DNA from: a virus | Strand: one strand, 5' to 3' | Virus record (IMG/VR): IMGVR_UViG_3300009147_000004 | Span: 1 to 45,291 of that record | DNA length: 45,291 nt | In this document: positions 28,772 through 35,707 of the stretch, piece after piece | Position numbering within the stretch: the first letter of the stretch is position 1 | How the letters are laid out: each line of letters begins with the position of its first letter | The notes under the pieces: model-generated | Database searches by the model: none | Seen by the model: the letters and a program-made list of their open reading frames with translations, nothing else | Told to the model about the DNA's origin: nothing | Position numbers and translations under genes: made by a program

Positions 28772-30729
28772 TTCCCCTCCCCTTGATAGGTGAGCGGGTT
28801 GTGCGTCTTGCAGCGAACGACCCAGTACGGCCGGAACCATTTGACGGCATCCGCCGACCCGCATATCTGGCATTGGTCGGGCAGTGCGCGCAGCTCGTCG
28901 TCACGATCAACATCCAGTGACTCTTTGTCACCAGCCGCCAGTTTCGCCGGGTCCAACTGCTCCGTACGCTCATCTCGTCTGTCAGTGAGCAAGCGATCAG
29001 ATGGAGCAGATGGGACCGATGGAGGTGACGCGCCGTCACCGGCCAGCAGGTGCTCGGAGTAGCCCCAGCAGGTCGACCGACGCCCCTCGGAACCGACGAC
29101 CTTTACCAACCTGGACTTCGGTCGAATGCGCCGCAGAGTGATTTCGGAATAGCCTTCCTTACGACCCTGGGCAACGATTTCCTTCCACGCCATCGGGGTG
29201 CCGTTCTGCACCACCGTGTTGAGGAATTCCACCGCGTCCTGGCGGTCGGCGCGGGAGTCGCCGTCGAGCACGCCTTGGGCGTCCAGGTCGACCGGTCCGT
29301 GCCAGATCAGGTAGGGACCGTTCGGCCCGTTGTCGACGGTGTAGGCCAGGCTCGGGGGCTCCGGGGCGATGTTCATCTTGACGCAGGCCATGATCCGACG
29401 ACGCCGGTCGTCAGGGTCGCGGCCGATGGCGTAGGCGCACCGGGCGGCGCCGATGAAGGCGATGCTCCCGCCGCCCCGGTAGATCGCTCGACCAGTGCCC
29501 TTGTTGAGGTGTCGGACGGTGAGCACCGCGGCTCCGGTGTCGCGGGCCAGCCGGTACAACGGGTAGAGCGCGCGGCGCACGCTGGCGTCGTTGTGCGAGT
29601 CCGTCTTCTCGCCGACGAAGGCCATCAGCGGATCGAGAAAGACGATCTTCGCGTCGAAGGCCACTATCTTGCGGTAGAGCGCCGGCACGTCCAGCGACAG
29701 GTCGAACGGCCGGTCCGGATGGCTGCCCCGGTTGATGATCTCCACCCGGCCGAGGTCCGCCCGCGCCGCCATCAGGCGGGGCACGATGGTGTCCTCCGGG
29801 TCGTCCTCACCGGTGATCATGACCGCGTTGTAGATCTCTTTGCGCGGCGAGCCGTCCGGCATGGTCACGTCGGCCAGCCCGCTGGTCCACCGCCCGACGA
29901 GATCCACGCTCAGGATGGACTTACCGTCACCGGGGTCGCCCTCGATGATGGTGACCTTCCCCAGCGGGATTACCCCGTCCCAAGCCCAGAGCACCGGACG
30001 CACCCGGACGTTGGCCGCGCGGATGGCGCCCAGCTCGTCGTCCTCGGGGAGCGGGTCGAGCATGTCGATCCGCCAGCCGGCATCCAGTAGGTCGCTGACA
30101 TCGTTGCCGTAGCGGGGCTGGGCGACTTGTACGGTCAGCGCTGTTCGGGCCACTGACGTGGCCACAGCCCGTGCGTGCGCCCTTCCCGGCGCGTCGTTGT
30201 CCGCCACCACCAGCACGTGACAGCCGGCGAGCTGGTCGGCGTAGTGGTCCAGCCAGCTCCCGGCCCCGCCGACGTTCGTGGTGGCCGGTACACCGAGCTG
30301 GGCCAGCCGGTCGCAGTCCTTCTCGCCCTCCACCACATAGAGCGCCCGATCGTGCTCGCGCGCCCAGCTCACCGCGTCGAGTTGGTAGAGCACCCGGCGG
30401 GCCGGCGGAGGCAGGCCGGGCACACAGCGGAACGTCTTCGGGTTGACCCAGCGCTGTACCTGATAGGCCAGCGCGCCCGTCTCGTCGTGGTAGTCGTAGG
30501 TCGCCACCACGTGGGGAACCCCCGCCAGGTCGCCCAAGCTGAGCCCCAGTGCACCAACCACCATTTCGGACGGGCACCCGGCGTGGCACTTGATCACGAT
30601 CCCGCCGTCACGGCCAGTGTTGACGGACAAGCTCTGTACCTGATCGGCGTGGCTCGGGCAGCGCGCAGAGATGCCGGACGGCTGGTATCTCACACCGTCC
30701 AACATGGACAGAAATGCGTCCAGCTCCAC
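28768..30729 (-). CDS. Bifunctional DNA primase-helicase (CHC2, TOPRIM, RepA-like)
   Basis: 653 aa from GTG 30729 (RBS GGAGG). The open frame upstream of this belongs to other genes. Zinc site: C24, H27, C48, C52 (CPSH...KCHAGC). TOPRIM: VVEGEKDCD (132-140) and VADNDAPG (175-182). Hexameric helicase/ATPase: Walker A EGDPGDGKS (263-271), then KIVFLDPLMAF as Walker B and TVRHLNKGTG as the sensor loop. The C-terminal region carries a separate C-x2-C segment (DQCQICGS). It should prime and unwind phage DNA. No separate helicase is encoded in this operon. Confidence 0.9.
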   Translation of the reverse strand: MELDAFLSMLDGVRYQPSGISARCPSHADQVQSLSVNTGRDGGIVIKCHAGCPSEMVVGALGLSLGDLAGVPHVVATYDYHDETGALAYQVQRWVNPKTFRCVPGLPPPARRVLYQLDAVSWAREHDRALYVVEGEKDCDRLAQLGVPATTNVGGAGSWLDHYADQLAGCHVLVVADNDAPGRAHARAVATSVARTALTVQVAQPRYGNDVSDLLDAGWRIDMLDPLPEDDELGAIRAANVRVRPVLWAWDGVIPLGKVTIIEGDPGDGKSILSVDLVGRWTSGLADVTMPDGSPRKEIYNAVMITGEDDPEDTIVPRLMAARADLGRVEIINRGSHPDRPFDLSLDVPALYRKIVAFDAKIVFLDPLMAFVGEKTDSHNDASVRRALYPLYRLARDTGAAVLTVRHLNKGTGRAIYRGGGSIAFIGAARCAYAIGRDPDDRRRRIMACVKMNIAPEPPSLAYTVDNGPNGPYLIWHGPVDLDAQGVLDGDSRADRQDAVEFLNTVVQNGTPMAWKEIVAQGRKEGYSEITLRRIRPKSRLVKVVGSEGRRSTCWGYSEHLLAGDGASPPSVPSAPSDRLLTDRRDERTEQLDPAKLAAGDKESLDVDRDDELRALPDQCQICGSADAVKWFRPYWVVRCKTHNPLTYQGEGK

Positions 30730-30796
30730 GCGGGCACCTCCACCCGTCAGAACGGGCAGTCGCTGATGTCGCCTGGCTCGCCGAGCACACGTCGTC

Positions 30797-31504
30797 TCAG
30801 GGCCGCCACGGCGGCCTCTCGGCGGGCTGCGCGGTCGGCTGGGGAGGGGGGACCGGTGGTGGCCCGGCGGGCTGAGCCGGCTGCTGCGTGGGCCATGTCT
30901 GTTGGGCCGGCGGGGGCTGCGCCGGTGGCGGTGGAGGCTGGGCCGGCGGCGCGTACTGGGCAGGCTGACCGGCTGGTGCGTATTGCTGCACCGGCTGCTG
31001 CTGGTAGTTGTTGCCACCCCAGCCCTGGGGCGGACCACCGGCCTGGCGGTCCTGGGCCAGCAGTCCCGCCTCGGTCACCCGGAAGTCGTTGATTGCCTCG
31101 GCCACGAGCTGGTCCAGCCGTCCCGGGTAGTAGTTCACCCAGCCGGCGGCGATCTGCTCGTCGGCGGGCGTCGGGTCGGCCAGCTCCTTGCTCGGGTTGG
31201 CGCCCTGCCCTGGGCCGTGGGCGAGGCGGTGCAGCAGCGTCTGACCGACGCAGCCCTTCAACCGGGGCACCAGCCTGGAGCCGTAGAGGACGACCGCGGT
31301 GTGCTCCTCGCCGATCGCGGAGGCGATCGTGCCGCCGCCGACCGGGCCATCGAGGATCACCAGCGTGCATCGGGCGCAGGCCCGGACACCCCACTGCGAC
31401 TGCCGGGGCGGATGCACGCCCCCGACGATGATGAATGCGAGAGCGCCGACGTGTCCGGCCCAGTCGAAGCCGACCGGCCCGGCGCTGCCCCACGGTCTGG
31501 TCAT
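30797..31504 (-). CDS. Single-stranded-DNA-binding-like protein
   Basis: 235 aa from ATG 31504 (ATGA overlap with the nuclease gene). An OB-like core holds GALAFIIVGGVHPPRQSQWG, CTLVILDGP, TAVVLYGSRLVPRLKGCVGQ and DPTPADEQIAAGWVNYYPGR. A low-complexity Pro/Gln/Ala tail follows from about residue 150. This layout is typical of SSB-like proteins next to actinophage primases. The frame ends WRP without an acidic tip, but the -1 frame just beyond carries EPGDISDCPF, which looks like a typical SSB tip. Confidence 0.65.
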   Translation of the reverse strand: MTRPWGSAGPVGFDWAGHVGALAFIIVGGVHPPRQSQWGVRACARCTLVILDGPVGGGTIASAIGEEHTAVVLYGSRLVPRLKGCVGQTLLHRLAHGPGQGANPSKELADPTPADEQIAAGWVNYYPGRLDQLVAEAINDFRVTEAGLLAQDRQAGGPPQGWGGNNYQQQPVQQYAPAGQPAQYAPPAQPPPPPAQPPPAQQTWPTQQPAQPAGPPPVPPPQPTAQPAERPPWRP

Positions 31505-32259
31505 CGGGGGCCTCCCTTCGCGTTGCCGGGGCAACTGCGCGACAGATCAGTGGAGTTGGGGTTGTAGTGGTGGCACCACGGGCAGAGCCGGTCCGGCATG
31601 CAGGGCACCGTCGCGGGATCTCGCCCCCGCAGCGTCTCGACCCGACTCACCGCCTCGTCGGCCACGCGCAGGTCCACCACGCCGCGCCATAGCCACGAGT
31701 CGCCCAGCTCGCCGTCGATCGGGATGTAATGCAACGCGACGAACCGCGGGTCCTCGCCGAGCGCGACCAGACCGCGGGCGTAGAGCTGGAGCTGCACGAC
31801 GGAGACCATCGGCGGTCCGTCGCGGCGGAGCTGGGGCAGCTTGGCCTTGGTCGTACTCTTCCAGTCGACCACTGTCCGCATTGGACGGTCGTAGAGATCG
31901 AGCGTGCCGGGGACGGTGCCGTGCGCCACGGCCGCGTCGGTGAGGAACCAGCCGGCAACGCCACCGCCGAGCCGGCCGAACAGGTCGCGCAGTACGAGGT
32001 GGAGCCCGAGGCCGACCAGCGTGCGGACCGGATCACGGTGGTTCACGGCTGGGGTGCCAGCCAGCCGATAGGCGATCCGCCGATCGCACGGGTAGCCCAC
32101 CTCGGACGACCCGATGGAGACTTGCGTGGAGCGCGGCGAGCCGGCGGCGCCGAGGGCGATCAGGCCGTTGTACCGGCCGCGCAATAGATCGGCATCCGGG
32201 TCGCTCGGCGCGTCGGGTGCTGGTGGGCCTGCCGTCGTCCACGGCACCGCCTGGGTCAT
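31501..32259 (-). CDS. RecB/Cas4-like PD-(D/E)XK exonuclease with Fe-S cysteines
   Basis: 252 aa from ATG 32259 (ATGA overlap). Catalytic residues: H88-region helix, D121 in GTLDLYD, D132-W-K134 in VVDWKSTTK, Q158 and Y160 in VVQLQLYARG. Cysteines C58 (YPCDRRIAY) and C220/C226/C229/C243 (CMPDRLCPWCH...SCPG) fit the 4Fe-4S ligands of Cas4/AddB-type nucleases. It probably resects DNA ends for recombination with the SSB-like partner. Confidence 0.82.
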   Translation of the reverse strand: MTQAVPWTTAGPPAPDAPSDPDADLLRGRYNGLIALGAAGSPRSTQVSIGSSEVGYPCDRRIAYRLAGTPAVNHRDPVRTLVGLGLHLVLRDLFGRLGGGVAGWFLTDAAVAHGTVPGTLDLYDRPMRTVVDWKSTTKAKLPQLRRDGPPMVSVVQLQLYARGLVALGEDPRFVALHYIPIDGELGDSWLWRGVVDLRVADEAVSRVETLRGRDPATVPCMPDRLCPWCHHYNPNSTDLSRSCPGNAKGGPR

Positions 32260-32441
32260 GGCAGGCGCCAAACCCATACCGCTAGCCCGGTCAGGCCCAC
32301 CAGCACGATCGGGACGGCCACGATCACACCGATGTTCCAGGCGATGTCGCGGGCCAGGCGGACGAGCACCCGAATGCGACCGTGACGGGTCAGTGTCTCG
32401 GGGAACGGCCCAGCGTTGGGAGCCATACGCAGTGCTGCCAT
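32256..32441 (-). CDS. Small single-pass membrane protein
   Basis: 61 aa; one C-terminal membrane helix (WNIGVIVAVPIVLVGLTGLA) after a basic helix (HGRIRVLVRLARDIA). The start may be ATG 32441 or 32426. It is an odd insertion in a recombination operon; role unknown. Confidence 0.5.
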   Translation of the reverse strand: MAALRMAPNAGPFPETLTRHGRIRVLVRLARDIAWNIGVIVAVPIVLVGLTGLAVWVWRLP

Positions 32442-32448
32442 GGCGACC

Positions 32449-32763
32449 TCAATCCGCCGCCAGGCGCACCGATACCACCTCTTGCTCGGCCGGCTCCACG
32501 TAGGCCGTGTAGAGGTCCGGGTGGTCGTTCTTGAACTTGCTGGAGTTGAAGCGGTTGGGCCGATTCCGGATGACGATCACCCGACGCTGGCCGAGCACAT
32601 TGAGGTACTTGCCCTCGCCCGCGAGGTTGGCGAGCTGGCCGGCGCACTTGCGCTCGATTTCCTGCCAGCCCTTGATCGCGGCGCGAGCCTGCGCGAGCTG
32701 GTCGACGAGATCTGCCCCGTTGGCATCAAGTTCGACAGTCTCGTGGACCAACTCGCCAGTCAT
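32449..32763 (-). CDS. Nuclease-associated coiled-coil protein
   Basis: 104 aa. Helical N terminus (ADLVDQLAQARAAIKGWQEI), then RRVIVIRNRPNRFNSSKFKN and DHPDLYTAYVEPAEQEVV. The F-x-x-x-x-FK-x-DHP-x-LY pattern occurs in small partners of phage RecB/YqaJ exonucleases. It probably works with the downstream nuclease. Confidence 0.6.
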   Translation of the reverse strand: MTGELVHETVELDANGADLVDQLAQARAAIKGWQEIERKCAGQLANLAGEGKYLNVLGQRRVIVIRNRPNRFNSSKFKNDHPDLYTAYVEPAEQEVVSVRLAAD

Positions 32764-33077
32764 GAGTCGGAACCCCGGCCGCGCCGTTGCTTCCGCTGTG
32801 ACCGGAGAAGTTCGATGCGCTGCGCCTCGTCGTCCGCGCGGCGCTGCGCCTCGGTCGTGCGGGCCTCGAAGTCCGCAAAGTGCTGGTCAGTAAAGCGAAC
32901 CAGCACCCCCGCGCCGATCGTGGTGAAGCTGAGCAGCCCCTGCTTGCGCCACCGATCGATCGTCCGCTCGTGTACGCCGTAGCGCTCCGCAGCCTGCCGG
33001 CGGGTGTAGAAGCGCGTCGATCTCCCGGGTCCGTCCGAACGCGATGAGATCACCGCCGCCTCCATCATCCGGGACAC
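32760..33077 (-). CDS. Helix-turn-helix protein, first gene of the replication operon
   Basis: 105 aa from GTG 33077 (RBS GAAGGAGAG). YTRRQAAERYGVHERTIDRW, then RKQGLLSFTTIGAGVLVRFT, is an excisionase/MerR-like HTH. The C-terminal part is a charged helix (EAQRRADDEAQRIELLRSQR). It could autoregulate the operon through the repeat-rich DNA just upstream. Confidence 0.7.
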   Translation of the reverse strand: MSRMMEAAVISSRSDGPGRSTRFYTRRQAAERYGVHERTIDRWRKQGLLSFTTIGAGVLVRFTDQHFADFEARTTEAQRRADDEAQRIELLRSQRKQRRGRGSDS

Positions 33078-33738
33078 GATGCGCTCTCCTTCATCACCGT
33101 CGAGGAGCTGGACCAGGGAAAACACGAAGAGTCCACAAGTTATCCACAGGCACGAGAGGAGCCAAACCACCCAGCGTGATCTCATAGAAACCCGTAACTA
33201 AACGTGAGTAGACATGGGCAGACATGGACAGACACCGCCGGGTATGAGTCCACAGTGGTCAGCGCCAGCCAGCGCCTCGTGATCAGCTAGCTGACCTGCA
33301 CAAACGCCTTCCCGGTAGGCCATTGAGCATCGCCGTTACATTCCGTCAATCCTTCGCCCGGTAACGGTTTGATAACAACGGAAGGAGGTCATTGAGTGCG
33401 CCAATGCGCATGTATCCGTCGCGGACCGTATCCAGATCGACTGGAATTGATCCATCCCCCACAAGTACCGAGCGCTGACATTGCCCATGTCGTCACGGTC
33501 GCAGCGCTCAGGCTGCGCACCGCGTTAGCCTCGCCGCGGGTGATCGTCGATAACGGCAGCGGGTTGGACGCGGCGTGCAGGCGGCTAGCCTGCTCCAGGG
33601 TCAGGCCCGGCATCGTCACCGCGGATCTCCGTCTCGGCGTCGATGCCCATGAAGGTCACCCTAGCCACGCGTGTTGACCACCGCACGTCCTGCTCAGACC
33701 CATGTCTGACATATCTGCCAAGATCGATAAGTGAGTTG
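33078..33738. promoter_or_regulatory. Repeat-rich non-coding region: candidate origin and leftward control region
   Basis: 660 bp, more AT-rich than average. It contains a perfect DnaA-box TTATCCACA (33140-33148), tandem 10-bp repeats GACATGGGCA/GACATGGACA (33211-33230) continuing as GACACC, a TCCACAGTGG site (33249-33258), and a perfect palindrome TCAGCTAGCTGA (33283-33294). A plus-strand frame at 33396 has an ideal SD (AAGGAGGT) and a minus-strand frame at 33619-33389 has coding-like third positions; neither gives a recognisable protein. Confidence 0.5.
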
Positions 33739-34014
33739 TTACCTACTGCGTATGTTGCCGCGACGCCCCGTGTCGTATCGCGCGGACTTGGCGTTGCGGA
33801 TTTTCACCGTCCGCACGGTAGGCAGGCGGCTCGCCTCGATCAGCGCCTCGACCTCATCCGCGTCGACCCGAAGCGATCGGGGACCAAGCCGGTAGCCGGT
33901 CAGCGCACCGGCGCTGATCTTGCGGCGAACCGAGCGCGGGCTGATGCCGAGCTGGTCGGCCGCCTGGTGCAGGTCGATCAACCGCCTACGCGATGCTCGT
34001 GCCGTGGTGGGCAT
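33739..34014 (-). CDS. xis: Excisionase-like HTH protein
   Basis: 91 aa. IDLHQAADQLGISPRSVRRK and ISAGALTGYRLGPRSLRVDA form a winged HTH of the excisionase class, followed by DEVEALIEASRLPT and a basic tail. It lies 66 nt downstream of the integrase on the same strand. RBS GGAGGGAGGCGACCCG. Probably the directionality factor for excision, acting at attP. Confidence 0.75.
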   Translation of the reverse strand: MPTTARASRRRLIDLHQAADQLGISPRSVRRKISAGALTGYRLGPRSLRVDADEVEALIEASRLPTVRTVKIRNAKSARYDTGRRGNIRSR

Positions 34015-34080
34015 CGGGTCGCCTCCCTCCCGACCAGGCGGACGCTAGCCGCTGGCGGTGGAGGTCCACAAGACCGACGC

Positions 34081-35232
34081 TTATCCGGTCCGGCGCCGCT
34101 TCGCCGTGGTGATGTCGACGACGTTGGCCGGCTCGACCAGTTGGCTCAGCCGCTTGGCGATCTCCGCGTCCCGACCGGCGGCGATGTGCTGGTACCGCAT
34201 CGCGGCATCCACAGTGGAGTGTCCGAGGCGGCCCATCAGCTCGGCGAGAGTGGCGCCGGACTGTGCGGCGAGTACCGCGCCGGAGTGCCGCAGGTCGTGG
34301 AAGCGTAGGTCGTCCCGGCCAGCCTTCTCCCGCGCCGGGTAGTAGACCCGGTACAGCGAGGCAGGCAGCATGTGGCAGCCGCCCTGGGTGGGCGAGAACA
34401 ACAGCGACTCCTTCGCCGAGCCGGTGAAGTCCTCCAGGTGTTCTTTCACCGTGGGCAGCAGGTGCGGTGGGATCGCCACGGGGCGCACACCGGCCTCGCT
34501 CTTGGGCGGGCCGATGACGCACTGCCCATCCGGGTGGGTCACTCCGCGGCGGACGTGCAGGACCCCCTTGCGCACGTCCACATCCTTGCGGCGTAGTTCG
34601 GTCAGCTCGCCGAAGCGCAGTTGGCACCACGCGGCGAGCAGCACCATCAACCGGTACTTGCGCGGCACCGACTCGACGATGACGGCTAGCTCGTCGATCG
34701 TGGCGGGCTCGATCTTCACGACCCGCTTGGTGGTCCCGGCGCCCTTGATCCGGCACGGGTTGGCGGTCGGGATCACGTCGTCGTCCACCGCGGTCGCATA
34801 GATCGCCTTCAGCAACCCGTAGGCATGCGCCCGCAACGTCGGCGTGCCCGGAGCCAGCTCGGCGTACCACGCCCGCACCTCGGCCGGGGTGATCACAATG
34901 TCGCGCTCGCCGAACGTGGGCAGGATGTGGTTGTCCAACAGGCTGCGGTAGTCGGAACGGGTGCGCGGGGCCAGCTTCCGCGCCTTCAGCCACGCCGCCG
35001 CGTAGGCGCCGAAGGTCAGCGTCGGGGGCGGGGATGGGTCGATCGGCTTGCCGGTGATGTGCTCGGCCTGGCGCACCGCCAGCCATGCCTCCGCATCCGC
35101 GACAGTCAGGAACGTGGTTGGCGCGGCCGTGCGGGTGCGCTCCGGGCCGGTGATGTAGCTGGCCTGGTAGCGACCCGAGGGGAGCTTGCGGACCGCGCCG
35201 AACGAACGGCGTTGCGGACGGCGGGTGGCCAT
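34081..35232 (-). CDS. int: Tyrosine integrase
   Basis: 383 aa from ATG 35232 (RBS GAAGGAGATC); the frame is open further up without an RBS. N-terminal arm-binding region (RRSFGAVRKLPSGRYQASYI), SAM-like core-binding domain (about 70-155, TFGAYAAAWLKARK, LLDNHILPTFGERDI), and catalytic domain with R206 (LRFGELTELR), K244 (GPPKSEAGVR), H312 and R315 (FHDLRHSGA), H338 (LGHSTVDAA) and nucleophile Y347 (MRYQH). All catalytic residues are present. attP lies directly upstream. Confidence 0.93.
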   Translation of the reverse strand: MATRRPQRRSFGAVRKLPSGRYQASYITGPERTRTAAPTTFLTVADAEAWLAVRQAEHITGKPIDPSPPPTLTFGAYAAAWLKARKLAPRTRSDYRSLLDNHILPTFGERDIVITPAEVRAWYAELAPGTPTLRAHAYGLLKAIYATAVDDDVIPTANPCRIKGAGTTKRVVKIEPATIDELAVIVESVPRKYRLMVLLAAWCQLRFGELTELRRKDVDVRKGVLHVRRGVTHPDGQCVIGPPKSEAGVRPVAIPPHLLPTVKEHLEDFTGSAKESLLFSPTQGGCHMLPASLYRVYYPAREKAGRDDLRFHDLRHSGAVLAAQSGATLAELMGRLGHSTVDAAMRYQHIAAGRDAEIAKRLSQLVEPANVVDITTAKRRRTG

Positions 35233-35259
35233 GGGCGAGGGATCTCCTTCGATGGGGCT

Positions 35260-35281
35260 CCGTGCGACAACGTGCAACAGG
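35260..35281. repeat. Arm-type repeat pair, left
   Basis: Two CGTGCRACA units about 11 bp apart, the second reading CGTGCAACAGG. The same pair recurs at 35470-35491. Helically phased pairs on either side of the core suit integrase arm-binding sites. Confidence 0.6.
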
Positions 35282-35304
35282 GGATGGTACTTCCTGTCCC
35301 TCCG

Positions 35305-35318
35305 TGACACTAGTGTCA
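35305..35318. promoter_or_regulatory. Perfect palindrome TGACACTAGTGTCA upstream of integrase
   Basis: A 14-bp perfect palindrome. Its left end on the minus strand completes TTGACA (35319-35314), a consensus -35 for the integrase gene. It is a probable operator; TGTCA half-sites also occur upstream of the HTH-ATPase gene near 36980. Confidence 0.55.
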
Positions 35319-35393
35319 ACATGGAAGACGATCAATATACGCAGGTACCCCGACGTTTCCGCAGGTAGCTATCGCCTAGGAGATGATCTCGTT

Positions 35394-35421
35394 CACTGAT
35401 TCGATCCCAGTATCGCCCACA
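35394..35421. other. attP core resembling the 3' end of tRNA-Val
   Basis: ACTGATTCGATCCCAGT is a T-arm (loop TTCGATC, stem ACTG/CAGT with one mismatch at the loop), followed by the acceptor strand ATCGCCC and ACA. Actinobacterial tRNA-Val genes end with this arrangement (T-arm, then ATCGCCCAC). The 5' part of a tRNA is absent, so it is a core for integration and not a tRNA gene. Confidence 0.7.
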
Positions 35422-35469
35422 CATGTTTCCGCAGCTCAAGGCCCGTGCGAGGAGATCTTGCACGGGCCT

Positions 35470-35491
35470 CGTGCAACTATCGTGCAACAGG
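35470..35491. repeat. Arm-type repeat pair, right
   Basis: CGTGCAACTAT followed by CGTGCAACAGG, with the same 11-bp phasing as the left pair. Confidence 0.6.
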
Positions 35492-35707
35492 CTGTTGATA
35501 CGTCCGCTCGGCGTGGAGTGTGGAGCGAAAAGATCTTGCTGGGCTTCGGAGCACGCCGACGGCACTGTCTGCGTCATCCTCATCTGCGGCACCTGAGATC
35601 AGAAGCCCTTCCGCGTCGAAGCGCTGAGGCCGCCCGTGGGCTGTGGCGCCCCCAGGCGCCGGCCCTTCCACCGGAGGCACGGGACGACGGCATACAGAAT
35701 CGGTCGG

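Larger units (their letters stand above)
35233..35707. other. attP region and integrase control region
   Basis: 475 bp without a supported gene. It holds a perfect palindrome TGACACTAGTGTCA (35305-35318) overlapping a leftward TTGACA, the tRNA-Val-like core (35394-35421), inner repeats GTTTCCGCAG (35355-35364 and 35425-35434), and outer pairs of CGTGCRACA-type sites (35260-35281 and 35470-35491). Confidence 0.7.

Noticed and set aside
30747-31493. 248-codon minus frame as the main product instead of the SSB-like gene
   Set aside because: Its N-terminal part is low-complexity Arg/Gly sequence, while the 30797-31504 frame has OB-like motifs and a coupled ATGA start. Only its last residues look meaningful, reported as a possible frameshift tail.
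33396-33677. 93-codon plus-strand frame with an ideal SD sequence
   Set aside because: The SD AAGGAGGT is striking, but the protein has no recognisable pattern and the opposite strand shows better third-position bias. I left both frames as unresolved in the intergenic entry.
35394-35421. Functional tRNA gene
   Set aside because: Only the T-arm and acceptor 3' strand are present; no anticodon arm, D-arm or 5' acceptor strand is found upstream, and integrase and arm repeats explain it as attP.
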